39,565 nucleotides of DNA from Sphaerimonospora mesophila NBRC 14179 = JCM 3151 (GCA_001552515.1 BCRI01000066.1:1-39565), one strand, 5' to 3'; shown: positions 1 to 7,816, counted from the stretch's first letter. The notes: generated by a model not told the origin, from the sequence alone. Program-made: numbers and translations.

Positions 1-100
1 GGCACGCCCGGCAGATCCGCTGACTCTTTTCACGAGGGATCCGGGGACTCGGGCGACGCTCGGTCCGATTCGGCGTACGTCACGGAACTGCACGATGAAC

Positions 101-142
101 GGCGGTAAAAGTTCTATTGCCGTTGATTTTCCTCTTACCGCC
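101..142. repeat. 8-bp perfect inverted repeat upstream of csbD-like gene
   Basis: GGCGGTAA at 101-108 is exactly repeated in inverse as TTACCGCC at 135-142, with 26 bases between. It lies about 100 bases ahead of the CsbD-like gene. It could be an operator or a weak terminator of a gene left of the window. I see no protein-coding signal in 1-243. Confidence 0.35.
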
Positions 143-243
143 AAACGAGCGGCAGATATGACACGGACGTTGATTAACAGTGTTTGAGCGGCTTGCTACC
201 GGAAAGGGACAGCTCTCGGTTCGACGACAAGGAGGTGTTCCCG

Positions 244-438
244 ATGGGGAACGAGGACAAGTTCCGCGACAAAGCGGAAGAGCTCGGCGGCAAGGCCAAG
301 GAAGGGCTCGGCAAGGTAACGGACGACGAGGATCTCGAGGCCCGCGGACAGGCCGAGCAGAGCAAGAGCAAGCTCAAGCAGGCCGGCGAAAAGGTGAAGG
401 ACGCCGCCGGCAAAGTGAAGGACGCGTTCAAGGACTGA
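244..438 (+). CDS. CsbD family stress-response protein
   Basis: A 64-aa, highly charged, Lys/Glu/Ala-rich protein opening MGNEDKFRDKAEELGGKAKE, the signature of the CsbD family: small, soluble, probably partly disordered proteins that accumulate in general stress (SigB control in Bacillus). The reaction or partner is not known for the family. The ATG at 244 is chosen over upstream in-frame codons because a strong AAGGAGGTG Shine-Dalgarno lies at 229-237, seven bases before it. Length matches the family (about 55-70 aa). It is monocistronic, with a hairpin terminator 17 bases after the stop. No SigB promoter could be assigned with confidence. Confidence 0.9.
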   Translation: MGNEDKFRDKAEELGGKAKEGLGKVTDDEDLEARGQAEQSKSKLKQAGEKVKDAAGKVKDAFKD

Positions 439-454
439 CCGGTCATACGGAGAG

Positions 455-483
455 GCCCGGCCCTGCCGTCGACAGGGCCGGGC
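455..483 (+). terminator. Intrinsic terminator hairpin after CsbD-like gene
   Basis: GCCCGGCCCTG (455-465) pairs perfectly with CAGGGCCGGGC (473-483) around a 7-base loop. The 11-bp GC stem without a long T tract is typical of actinomycete terminators. Confidence 0.75.
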
Positions 484-839
484 TCCTCCGCCGGCAGGGC
501 CGGGACGGCCTCGCACCCCCAGAAAGCACACTCTCCGGTCGCCGTGACCGATCCCTGCTCGCCCCAGAGCCGGGTACGCGACACGCGGCGAACTCTCCAT
601 GGCAGGCCCGGCGCGACCGCGTCATGGCTTCGCGAACCTGGAGGTCGGACGTTCACCCCGGTCGAAGCGGATGGCGTGACTCCGACGTGACAACGCCCGG
701 ATAGCGTCGCCAAGGGCCGGCCGACCCTCCACATCCCAGCCGCCGGGCGGGTCCGTCCGGCGTTCCCTCTCACCCGAAGGTGAACCATGACCTCCGCCTG
801 CTCGAACGCGCCGCGATCTCGCCGTACGGGGGTGCGGTG
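484..839. other. Intergenic, nothing recognised
   Basis: No convincing coding sequence. The only start-site question is an in-frame GTG at 780, which would extend the TauE-like protein by 20 residues. Confidence 0.5.
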
Positions 840-1601
840 ATGGAGGACCTGTCGCCTGCGCTGCTGGTGCTGCTGGGACTGTTCGGCTTCGTCGGAGGGG
901 TCGGCATCACCGCGCTCGGCCCCGGTGGCGTCCTGCCCACGATCGGGCTGTTCGTCCTGACCGACCTGTCCCCCGCGGAGGTGGCCGGCACCTCCATCGT
1001 CACTCACGTCGCCACCGGCGTGCTGGCCACCGCCGCCTACACCCGGTCGGGACAGCTCCGCGAGCCCGGGACCCGTCGTACGGCGCTGATCCTGGCCGGC
1101 ACCGCGGTGATCGGCACTCCGGTAGGTGTGCTGATCAACAGCATGGTGTCCATACGCGCGTTCGGGCTGGCACTCGGGCTGCTCCTCGTCCTGGTGGCCG
1201 CGCTGGTGTGGCTTCGCGAGCGGCACCGGCCCGCCGCCGGAGCGGCCCCGGCGGCGCCTCTGGTGGCCGGGCTCGGCTTCGCGGTGGCCGTCGCCGCCGG
1301 TGTCATCGGCATCGGGGGCCCGATGCTGACCGTGCCCCTGCTGATCACTCTCGGCGTCCCCGTGCTGGAATCCCTCGCATCGGCGCAGGTCCAGTCGATC
1401 GTCATCGCCGCGGTGGGGACGCTCGGCTATCTGGCGCACGGCGCGGTCGACTGGCCACTCGCCGCCCTCATCGGCGTCCCCGAACTCGCCGGCGTGCTCC
1501 TCGGCTGGAAGATCGCCCACGCCCTGCCGGCCCGAGGGCTCAAGTATGGGCTCATCGTCGTGCTGCTCGCCCTGGCCCCCTATCTCGCCCTCCACGGCTG
1601 A
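840..1601 (+). CDS. Sulfite exporter TauE/SafE family membrane permease
   Basis: A 253-aa very hydrophobic protein with about eight membrane segments and the duplicated glycine-rich motifs of the TauE/SafE (DUF81) family: first repeat around residues 14-34 (GGVGITALGPGG), second around residues 150-170 (GVIGIGGPMLTVPLL). Members export sulfite, sulfoacetate or other organic anions; the substrate here cannot be told. I chose ATG 840 (MEDLSPALLV) because the first membrane helix begins at once and the length fits the family. GTG 780 is the alternative, with AAGG a few bases upstream, but it would add a charged 20-residue tail. No partner gene is adjacent; the next gene is convergent. Confidence 0.85.
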   Translation: MEDLSPALLVLLGLFGFVGGVGITALGPGGVLPTIGLFVLTDLSPAEVAGTSIVTHVATGVLATAAYTRSGQLREPGTRRTALILAGTAVIGTPVGVLINSMVSIRAFGLALGLLLVLVAALVWLRERHRPAAGAAPAAPLVAGLGFAVAVAAGVIGIGGPMLTVPLLITLGVPVLESLASAQVQSIVIAAVGTLGYLAHGAVDWPLAALIGVPELAGVLLGWKIAHALPARGLKYGLIVVLLALAPYLALHG

Positions 1602-1616
1602 CCCGTCGGCCGGACG

Positions 1617-2198
1617 TCACCTGGCGGCGGCGGGGCGGGCGCGTACGTGCATGCGCTCGCCCTGCGGCCCGAACAGGGCCAGCACCTCGGTGGGCTCACC
1701 GCCGGGGTTGGTGAACGCATGCGGTGTACGGGTGTCGAACTCGGCCGCCTCGCCCGCTTCCAGCACCACGTCGTGTTCGCCGAGCCGTACGCGCAGCCGC
1801 CCCGACAGCACGTACAACCACTCGTAGCCCTCGTGGACCTGCTGCTCCGGCTCGTAGCCCGGCCAGTGCGGCGGGTAGATCTGCTTGAACGCCTGCAACC
1901 CACCGGGCCGGCGGCTCAGCGGGATGTACGTCATGCCATGGCGCTTGACGGGCCGCATGTGCACGCGCGGATCACCCGTCACGGGCGCGCCGATCAGCTC
2001 GTCGATCTGCACTTGATAGGCCCTGGCCAGCAGCAGCATCAGCTCCAGCGTGGGCTTGCGTCCCCCGGACTCCAGCCGCGACAGCGTGCTGACCGAGATG
2101 CCGGTGCTCTTGGACAGCTCCGCCAGCGTCATGCCGCGCTCCCGGCGCAGCCCCCGCAGCCGCGGGCCCACCGCCACCAGTACCTCATCGAGTTCCAT
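1617..2198 (-). CDS. XRE family regulator with C-terminal cupin domain
   Basis: A 193-aa two-domain regulator. Residues about 8-62 form an XRE helix-turn-helix (RERGMTLAELSKSTGISVSTLSRLESG). Residues about 110-185 form a small cupin barrel (HEGYEWLYVLSGRLRVRLGE, then AGEAAEFDTRTPHAF). XRE-cupin proteins sense a small ligand or metal through the cupin. An upstream in-frame ATG at 2222 lies inside the probable promoter/operator, so ATG 2198 (MELDEVLVAV) is preferred. It is divergent from the reductase-methyltransferase gene, with 91 bases between the starts, so it most likely controls that gene and itself. Confidence 0.87.
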   Translation of the reverse strand: MELDEVLVAVGPRLRGLRRERGMTLAELSKSTGISVSTLSRLESGGRKPTLELMLLLARAYQVQIDELIGAPVTGDPRVHMRPVKRHGMTYIPLSRRPGGLQAFKQIYPPHWPGYEPEQQVHEGYEWLYVLSGRLRVRLGEHDVVLEAGEAAEFDTRTPHAFTNPGGEPTEVLALFGPQGERMHVRARPAAAR

Positions 2199-2206
2199 CG
2201 CCCTAG

Positions 2207-2235
2207 ATTGCCATTTCGGCAAGGAAAATTGTCAA
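2207..2235 (-). promoter_or_regulatory. Promoter and operator of XRE-cupin gene
   Basis: Read on the minus strand, TTGACA (2230-2235) and GGCAAT (2207-2212) are 17 bases apart, a good -35/-10 pair; transcription would start close to the ATG at 2198. The inverted repeat TTGCC-N5-GGCAA (2208-2222) overlaps the -10 and spacer, a natural autoregulatory operator. The promoter is seen in sequence; its use is inferred. Confidence 0.5.
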
Positions 2236-2289
2236 GTCGGCCCCAAGCCGCGGACAGTGGCGCGAAAGCGAACGAGCGAGGAGCCGCGC

Positions 2290-3867
2290 ATGGATGCGAC
2301 GTACGACGTGGTGGTGATCGGCGGCGGGGCCGCCGGGCTGAGCGGGGCGCTCACGCTGTCCCGGGCCCGCCGCAAGGTGTTGGTGATCGACTCCGGACAG
2401 CCGCGCAACGCCCCCGCGCAGGCCGTGCATGTGTTCCTCGGACACGAGGGTGTGCCGCCGCGTGAGCTGCTGGCCGCCGGCCGCGAGGAGATCGTGAAGT
2501 ACGGCGGGCAGATCGTGACCGGCCTGGTCACGGCGGCGGAGCGGCTCGCCGACGGGCGTTTTCGCGTCACCTTGGCAGACGGATCCGCGGTCGGGGCGGC
2601 CCGGTTGCTGGTGGCCACCGGCCTGGTGGACGAGCTGCCGCCGGTGCCCGGCCTGGCCGAACGGTGGGGCCGCGAGGTGCTGCACTGCCCGTACTGCCAC
2701 GGCTGGGAGGTACGTGATCAGGCCATCGGCGTTGTCGGCACCAGCCCGCTCGCCGCGCACCAGGCCCTGCTGTGGCGGCAGTGGAGCGACGACGTGACCC
2801 TCTTCCTGCACACGGCGCCCGAGCCCGGGGAGGAAGCCCGCGAACAGCTCGCCGCCAGGGGCGTCACCGTGGTCGAAGGCGAGCTGGTCGAGGCCGTGCT
2901 GGACGGTGACCGGCTGACCGGAGTGCGGCTGGCCGACGGCCGGGAGGTGCCACGCCAGGCGCTCGCCGTCGGCACCCGGCTGAACGCCCGGCTGGACGGG
3001 CTCGCCGGCCTCGGCCTGGAAACGGTCGAGCAGGACATGAACGGGTTCGTCCTCGGCACCTACATTCCCGGCGACCCCATGGGCAAGACCGGCGTGCCGG
3101 GTGTGTGGGTGGCGGGCAACGTGACCAACGTGATCGATCAGGTCATCAGCGCCGCCGCGGCAGGAGTACGGGCCGGGGCGGCCATCAACGCCGACCTGGT
3201 CACCGAGGAGGCCCGCGCCGCCGTGGCCGCCCGCCGCGCCGCAGGCACGGCAACGGAGGAGGAGTTCTGGGACGACCGTTACCGCCAGAGCGAGCGGATC
3301 TGGAGCGGCGCCCCCAACGCCGTGCTCGTCCGCGAGGTCGCCGACCTCCCTCCCGGCCGTGCGCTGGACCTGGGCGGCGGCGAGGGCGGCGACGCCATCT
3401 GGCTCGCGGGCAAGGGCTGGCGGGTCACCGCCGCCGACATTTCCGGGGTCGCGCTGCGCCGTGCGGCGCGGCACGCCCAGGAGGCCGGCGTGGCTGACCG
3501 AATCGACTGGCAGCGGCACGACCTCGCAGAGTCGTTCCCCGAGGGCGTCTACGACCTGGTCACCGCCTGCTACCTGCACTCTCCGGGCGACATGCCGCGC
3601 GAGAAGATCCTGCGCAGGGCGGCCGCCGCGGTCGCGCCCGGCGGGGTGCTGCTGGTGGCCGGGCACGCGGGCTGGCCGGCCTGGCAGCAGGACGACCGAC
3701 CCGACGTGCACTTTCCCACGCCGCAGGAGGTGTTCGACTCCCTGGAGCCGGCGGAAGGGGAATGGGAGTTGCTGCGCTGCGAGGAGTTCGAACGCGTCCA
3801 GAACGACCCGGACGGGAGGCCGACCACCCGCACCGACAACGTGCTCAAGATCCGGCGACGCCTGTGA
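2290..3867 (+). CDS. Thioredoxin-reductase-like FAD oxidoreductase fused to a class I SAM methyltransferase
   Basis: A 525-aa bifunctional protein. Residues 1-310 are a thioredoxin-reductase-like flavoprotein: FAD-binding GGGAAG near residue 11, redox pair CPYC at 133-136 (CPYCHGWEVRD), a second dinucleotide fold near residue 145 in which the usual GGGPAA is GTSPLAA, and a C-terminal FAD segment (GVWVAGNV). Residues about 324-525 are a class I methyltransferase: FWDDRYRQ lead-in, motif I LDLGGGEGGDAIWLA, an Asp-containing motif II (VTAADISG) and motif IV region (DLVTACYLHSP). CPYC flavoproteins of this type act on dithiols in natural-product and low-molecular-weight thiol chemistry; the methyltransferase could S-methylate the thiol produced. 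That link is inference. The ATG is set by GAGGAG at 2278-2283. Confidence 0.88.
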   Translation: MDATYDVVVIGGGAAGLSGALTLSRARRKVLVIDSGQPRNAPAQAVHVFLGHEGVPPRELLAAGREEIVKYGGQIVTGLVTAAERLADGRFRVTLADGSAVGAARLLVATGLVDELPPVPGLAERWGREVLHCPYCHGWEVRDQAIGVVGTSPLAAHQALLWRQWSDDVTLFLHTAPEPGEEAREQLAARGVTVVEGELVEAVLDGDRLTGVRLADGREVPRQALAVGTRLNARLDGLAGLGLETVEQDMNGFVLGTYIPGDPMGKTGVPGVWVAGNVTNVIDQVISAAAAGVRAGAAINADLVTEEARAAVAARRAAGTATEEEFWDDRYRQSERIWSGAPNAVLVREVADLPPGRALDLGGGEGGDAIWLAGKGWRVTAADISGVALRRAARHAQEAGVADRIDWQRHDLAESFPEGVYDLVTACYLHSPGDMPREKILRRAAAAVAPGGVLLVAGHAGWPAWQQDDRPDVHFPTPQEVFDSLEPAEGEWELLRCEEFERVQNDPDGRPTTRTDNVLKIRRRL

Positions 3868-4003
3868 AAACGACGAGCCGGGCCGAGTCGCACGCCGTTC
3901 GAACCCTCCCCATGTCAGCGGGCTCCCGGCACCGGCTCTGACGCTGATTCCAGCGCTGGTCGGCCCCCTCTCCATGGCCGGTTCCGCAGAGCCGCTCGAC
4001 CAC

Positions 4004-4059
4004 GGCCACTTCGTCCCCTTCGTATTGGTGTGAGCGAATCGAAGGATGACGAAGTGGCC
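4004..4059. repeat. Long interrupted hairpin
   Basis: GGCCACTTCGTC (4004-4015) is perfectly repeated in inverse at 4048-4059. Nested inside are CCTTCG (4017-4022) with CGAAGG (4040-4045) and ATT (4024-4026) with AAT (4037-4039). The result is an almost continuous 21-bp interrupted stem with a small loop, 137 bases beyond the reductase-methyltransferase stop. It may be a terminator, a miniature transposable element or the fused ends of an excised insertion sequence. Confidence 0.5.
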
Positions 4060-4294
4060 GTCCCCTGTCGCATCGATCTCATCCGCATCGACCGCAGGGC
4101 TTGATCACCCGCACCCCATCTCCCCGGACGCGAACTAGGCGCGTATGCCGCCATCAGGCGTTCGATCGGAGGAGCCACGCCCTGTTCCCACTGATGGCAG
4201 GCGGACAGACGACCGGGTGTCGAGAAAACTCGGTGGCGCGTTCGGGTGGCGGGTGGCTAGCCTCGCCTGTGTCCGACCGATCAGGGAGGCCGAT

Positions 4295-4360
4295 ATGACG
4301 TGCAAGGTCTACGGCGAGGTAGCCGCCGCCGCTACGACTCGTGAGTTCACCGCGATCTGA
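4295..4360 (+). CDS. Possible 21-aa leader peptide ORF
   Basis: ATG 4295 follows GGGAGG (4284-4289) at a 5-base distance and opens a 21-codon frame (MTCKVYGEVAAAATTREFTAI) ending at 4360, 158 bases ahead of the phosphotransferase start. Position and size suit a regulatory leader peptide, but nothing in the peptide is diagnostic. Chance occurrence is quite possible. Confidence 0.25.
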   Translation: MTCKVYGEVAAAATTREFTAI

Positions 4361-4518
4361 CCTCCGCGCCCCTTTCTTCAGGGCCTGTCGTTCGGCCAGG
4401 TCCACGAACTCCTCATGCGTAGCGGCCGCTGCCGGTCGCGGATTCATCCGCGCCGCCGGCCACCGGCGCCTTCACCGGCGCTCCGTCACCGCTTACCGCG
4501 CTAACACGAGGAGAATTC

Positions 4519-5319
4519 GTGCACTCCGCATCATCCTTCGAGCCGCTGACAGCGGCCGAAGGCGGACCCAGTCATGTCATCCGTGCCGGCCAGACCGTCA
4601 GGCGTTCCGCCCGGCCCTGGACCGGCACCGTCCACGCGCTGCTGCGCCACCTGGCCGACGCCGGGTTCACCGGCTGTCCCCGGGTGGTCGGCGAGGGCAT
4701 CGATGCCGACGGCAACGAGGTGCTGACCTATATCGAGGGCAGCGTCGCCCACCCGTACGCCTGGTCGGAGGAGGGCATCTGGCAGGTCGGCAGACTGCTG
4801 CGCGACCTGCACACCGCAACCGCCGGCTTCCGGCCACCACCGCAGGCAGCCTGGCAGCCGTGGTGGATGCACCGCACCGGTCCCGACTCCGTCATCGGCC
4901 ACTGCGACGCCGGGCCGTGGCACACCGTCGCCCGCGACGGTATGCCGGTGGCGTTCATCGACTGGACCCTGGCCGGGCCGGTCGATCGTCTCGACGAGGT
5001 CGTCGCCGCCGCCTGGTGGCACGCTCAACTGCACGATGACGACGTCGCCGAACGCAACGATCTGCCGGACGCGGCTTCCCGTGCGCGGCAGCTGCGGCTG
5101 TTCCTCGACGGCTATGAACTGCCGGCCGCCGATCGGGGCGGACTGGTCGACCGGATGATCGAGTTCGCGATCCGCGATTGCGCCGCCGAAGCGACTCGGG
5201 CCGGGATCACTCCCGACTCGACCGACCCTGCGCCCCTGTGGGCGCTGGCTTGGCGGGCCCGCGCCGCCGACTGGATGATCCGTCATCGGACACTGCTGGC
5301 AGGCGCCGTTCAGGCGTAG
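4519..5319 (+). CDS. Phosphotransferase of the aminoglycoside phosphotransferase/choline kinase fold
   Basis: A 266-aa protein with the kinase-like phosphotransferase layout: the catalytic loop HCDAGPWHTV near residue 136, followed by the metal-binding FIDWTLAGP near residue 151, and a WW/AAAWWHA helix typical of actinobacterial members (usually HxDxGPWN...IDWxxAGP). The Asn that normally ends the H-x-D-x4-N loop is His here, which could weaken Mg binding, so activity is uncertain. The family includes aminoglycoside, macrolide and homoserine/fructosamine-type kinases; the substrate cannot be predicted and resistance should not be assumed. The start is GTG 4519, with GAGGAG at 4508-4513. Confidence 0.75.
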   Translation: MHSASSFEPLTAAEGGPSHVIRAGQTVRRSARPWTGTVHALLRHLADAGFTGCPRVVGEGIDADGNEVLTYIEGSVAHPYAWSEEGIWQVGRLLRDLHTATAGFRPPPQAAWQPWWMHRTGPDSVIGHCDAGPWHTVARDGMPVAFIDWTLAGPVDRLDEVVAAAWWHAQLHDDDVAERNDLPDAASRARQLRLFLDGYELPAADRGGLVDRMIEFAIRDCAAEATRAGITPDSTDPAPLWALAWRARAADWMIRHRTLLAGAVQA

Positions 5320-5333
5320 GGACGGGTGCTTGA

Positions 5334-5370
5334 GGCCGGGGCGCCGACCGTCTCGATCGGCGCCCCGGCC
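5334..5370 (+). terminator. Intrinsic terminator after phosphotransferase gene
   Basis: GGCCGGGGCGCCGA (5334-5347) pairs perfectly with TCGGCGCCCCGGCC (5357-5370) around a 9-base loop. The 14-bp stem lies 14 bases after the stop codon. Confidence 0.8.
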
Positions 5371-5569
5371 GCTGCCGGAGCTCCCCCAAGGTCGGCGTCA
5401 AGCAGAAGCGAGCGTGAAGATCGCCGCGCCAGCCCGACGCCTGAGGCGCTGCGTCACGACGGGCGAGTACGCGCCGCTCCCGGCCCATCCATAGACCAGA
5501 GCGCTGTTCCCTGTCGGCCCCGCTGACCGGAAAATCTCACGTACGGGCACCGCGCACCTACATAGGAAG

Positions 5570-6184
5570 TCAATCTTCGTGCCGGGCCAGTCCCGAGGTC
5601 ACGATGTCGATGAGCAGGTCGAGGATCTTGGGGTAGAGGGCCGGGTCGCCGAGCCGTTCCGCGAACATCGGCACCAGCAGCACGCACCGCAGGACACCGA
5701 TGATGACGGCGGGCTCGGCGGCGACCAACTCGCCCTGAGCTCTCTGTGCGGCGACGTACTCGGTCAAGGCGGCGACGGGACTGTCGGACATGGCGGCGAC
5801 CCGTTCTGGGGGCAGCTTGCGGGCCACGGCCTGCATCTCCTCCGGATGGGTCATCAGGCGGCGCCACAGCGGGTTGACCGTCAGCTCCTCGATGGTGGCG
5901 CGCAAGAAGCGGCGCAGCCCTTCGCGGGGGTCGTCGGCGCTCAGCAGCGCGCTGTCGACGACCCGGCGTTTGACCTCGCCGGATTGGCGCAGCATCAGCT
6001 CCAGATACAGCGCCTCCTTGGAGTCGAAGAAGACATAGAAGCTGCTCTTGGCCACCCCGGTGGGTGCCATCAACTCCTCCAAGGAGGTCTTGCGCAGCCC
6101 TTGGCCGGTGAACAGCTTCGCGCCGGTCTCCAGCAACAGGGCGGTGATGCGGGCCTTCTCCTCGGCGGTGAACGCGGGCGGCAT
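5570..6184 (-). CDS. TetR/AcrR family transcriptional regulator
   Basis: A 204-aa regulator. Residues about 10-60 form the TetR helix-turn-helix: ITALLLETGAKLFTGQGLRKTSLEELMAPTGVAKSSFYVFFDSKEALY, with the diagnostic GVAKSSFY-x-F recognition helix. The C-terminal part is a variable ligand-binding domain with hydrophobic helices (residues 80-200). The ATG at 6184 fits the normal start of the family. It is followed on the minus strand by no obvious target gene; its regulon is likely itself or a distant gene. It diverges from the ArsR/CDF pair but is functionally unrelated by sequence. Confidence 0.85.
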   Translation of the reverse strand: MPPAFTAEEKARITALLLETGAKLFTGQGLRKTSLEELMAPTGVAKSSFYVFFDSKEALYLELMLRQSGEVKRRVVDSALLSADDPREGLRRFLRATIEELTVNPLWRRLMTHPEEMQAVARKLPPERVAAMSDSPVAALTEYVAAQRAQGELVAAEPAVIIGVLRCVLLVPMFAERLGDPALYPKILDLLIDIVTSGLARHED

Positions 6185-6330
6185 CAGGGACGACCTTCCT
6201 GCGAATGACCATCTTGTTCATATGTTTTCACGGGCACGTCCGGCCACGGCCTGTCCGGCTGATGTCTCAAGGCCGCCACCTGCCGTCGATCACCTCCTGC
6301 GGGACGCTCCCCTGGGGTGCCGTCAGGATC

Positions 6331-6382
6331 TTGACGGTACGCGAGCCGACTTCGCTATGCTGAACGTATGAATAGTTATTCA
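6331..6382 (+). promoter_or_regulatory. Promoter and SmtB/ArsR-type operator of the arsR-CDF operon
   Basis: TTGACG (6331-6336) and TATGCT (6356-6361) form a -35/-10 pair with a 19-base spacer. The perfect palindrome TGAATAGTTATTCA (6369-6382) matches the half-site pattern of SmtB/CzrA-family operators (TGAAC...-TATTCA type). It sits at the predicted transcription start and covers the ATG at 6368, so the transcript is probably leaderless and the regulator represses itself. Confidence 0.7.
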
Positions 6383-6781
6383 GATGAGCGGGTTTCCTCC
6401 ATAGGTGGCTGCGTGGTGCGCGTGGTCGACGCCGACCGGGTCGCCGCCGTGCGTGAGCGGATGCCGGCGGCCGTCGATCTGGCGGACACCGCCGACGTCT
6501 TCGGCCTGCTGTCGGATCAGAACCGGCTGCGGCTGCTGGTGGCGCTGCTGGAGGGCGAGCTGTGCGTGTGTGATCTGGCCGCGGTCAGCGGGTTGAGCGA
6601 GTCGGCCGCCTCGCACGCGCTGCGCCTGCTGCGCGCGCACCGCATCGTGGCGGTACGCCGCGCCGGGCGGATGGCCTACTACCGGCTGGAAGACCCGCAC
6701 GTGCGAATGCTGCTGGACCTGGCGCTGGCCCACACCGAGCACACCGAGATCCTGCACCCAGAACGCGACGGGGGCCTCTGA
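6368..6781 (+). CDS. ArsR/SmtB family metal sensor repressor
   Basis: A 137-aa winged-helix repressor. It holds both classical metal motifs: ELCVCDLAAVSGLSESAASHALRLL (alpha-3 Cys pair plus recognition helix), and at the C-terminus DPHVRMLLDLALAHTEH, in which Asp, His, His and His fall at spacings +2, +13 and +16, exactly the CzrA/SmtB alpha-5 zinc or cobalt site. The cognate gene is the CDF pump, whose ATG overlaps this stop by one base (TGATG). The ATG at 6368 lies inside the operator; if the transcript is leaderless this is the start, otherwise GTG 6413 would remove the poorly conserved first 15 residues. Zinc or cobalt is the likely inducer; the Cys pair could add another metal. Confidence 0.88.
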   Translation: MNSYSDERVSSIGGCVVRVVDADRVAAVRERMPAAVDLADTADVFGLLSDQNRLRLLVALLEGELCVCDLAAVSGLSESAASHALRLLRAHRIVAVRRAGRMAYYRLEDPHVRMLLDLALAHTEHTEILHPERDGGL

Positions 6782-7680
6782 TGGGCGCCGGACACGGACA
6801 CGGGCACGCGGGGGCCCGGCACCGGTGGCGACTGGCCACCGCCTTCTGCCTGGTAGGGGCGTACTTCTTCGTCGAACTCGGCTACGGCCTGGTCTCCGGG
6901 TCGCTGGCGCTGCTGTCGGACGCCGGGCACATGGCCGCCGATGTCGTCACCCTGGGCGCGGCACTGGTCGCCACCCGCATCGCCGCCCGCCCCGACACCA
7001 CCGGCCGGCGCAGCTACGGCTCCTACCGCGCCGAGGTGTTCGCCTCCCTGCTGGCCGTGATCATGATGCTGGGCGTCGCCCTCTACGTCGTCATCGAGGC
7101 GATCGGGCGCATCGGCGGCCCCGCCGAGGTCTCCTCCGGCCCGATGCTCGTCGTCGGCGCGATCGGCCTGGCCGTCAACCTCGCCGCACTCATGATCCTG
7201 CGCGCCGGAGCCGGGGAGAGCCTCAACGTCAAGGGCGCCTACCTGGAGGTCATGGCCGACACCGCCGGATCCGTCGGCGTCATCGCGGCCGGCGCGCTGG
7301 TGGCGACCACCGGACAGGCGCTGTGGGACACGCTGGTGGCACTGGCCATCGGCGCGTTCGTCGCCGTACGCGCCGTCTCGCTGGGCCGTCAGGTGCTGGC
7401 CGTGCTCGGCCAGCACGTGCCGGAGGGCATGGACGCCGCCGCGGTGGCCACCGACCTGGCCGCCATCGACGGCGTCAGCGACGTACACGACCTGCACCTG
7501 TGGACGCTCACCTCCGGCATGCACGTGGCCACCGCCCACCTGGTCACCGCCAACCCAGACGACAACCACGCCGTCCTGGACCGGGCCCGCGACCTGCTGC
7601 TGCGCCGCCACGGCGTGGCCCACGCCACCCTGCAGATCGAGCCCGCCGACCACCGCGGCTGCGACGAACTCGGCTGGTGA
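6781..7680 (+). CDS. Cation diffusion facilitator (CDF) metal efflux pump, CzcD/ZitB type
   Basis: A 299-aa pump with His-rich N-terminus (GHGHGHAGARH), six predicted membrane helices and a C-terminal ferredoxin-like cytoplasmic domain (from about residue 208). Helix 2 carries SDAGHMAADV, the DxxHxxxD half of the transport site; helix 5 carries YLEVMADTAGSVGV, where the His of many zinc transporters is Glu. It exchanges protons for divalent metal, most likely Zn2+ or Co2+, given the regulator. It is translationally coupled to the ArsR gene (overlap TGATG), so both are expressed together upon release of the repressor. Confidence 0.9.
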   Translation: MGAGHGHGHAGARHRWRLATAFCLVGAYFFVELGYGLVSGSLALLSDAGHMAADVVTLGAALVATRIAARPDTTGRRSYGSYRAEVFASLLAVIMMLGVALYVVIEAIGRIGGPAEVSSGPMLVVGAIGLAVNLAALMILRAGAGESLNVKGAYLEVMADTAGSVGVIAAGALVATTGQALWDTLVALAIGAFVAVRAVSLGRQVLAVLGQHVPEGMDAAAVATDLAAIDGVSDVHDLHLWTLTSGMHVATAHLVTANPDDNHAVLDRARDLLLRRHGVAHATLQIEPADHRGCDELGW

Positions 7681-7816
7681 CCTGGCAGGCCGTTCTCACC
7701 CGCCAACGCCACGGGCCGGCAGCGATCAGCGCGCTGTCTGCGACGCCCGACCATCGGCCGGCACCCGGCTGAGTCTCTCGTCTTCTTTCGGGTACGGCGC
7801 ACCGGCGCGCGATGCG

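Larger units (their letters stand above)
3868..4518. other. 651-base intergenic region with long hairpin and short ORF
   Basis: No conserved protein could be recognised on either strand. It contains the long hairpin at 4004-4059 and a 21-codon ORF with a good ribosome-binding site at 4295-4360, both listed separately. Codon structure elsewhere is poor, and the region may include debris of an old insertion. Confidence 0.4.

Noticed and set aside
174-1595. 473-codon minus-strand open frame over csbD-like and tauE-like genes
   Set aside because: It is antisense to two clear genes, with low-complexity Gly/Arg/Asp composition typical of shadow frames in high-GC DNA.
4154-4447. 97-codon minus-strand frame in the 3.9-4.5 kb gap
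   Set aside because: Poor composition, no start signal and no recognised motif.
5580-6240. TetR at 5570 as regulator of the CDF pump
   Set aside because: The CDF gene is coupled to its own ArsR-type sensor with a matching operator; no TetR palindrome was convincing near it.
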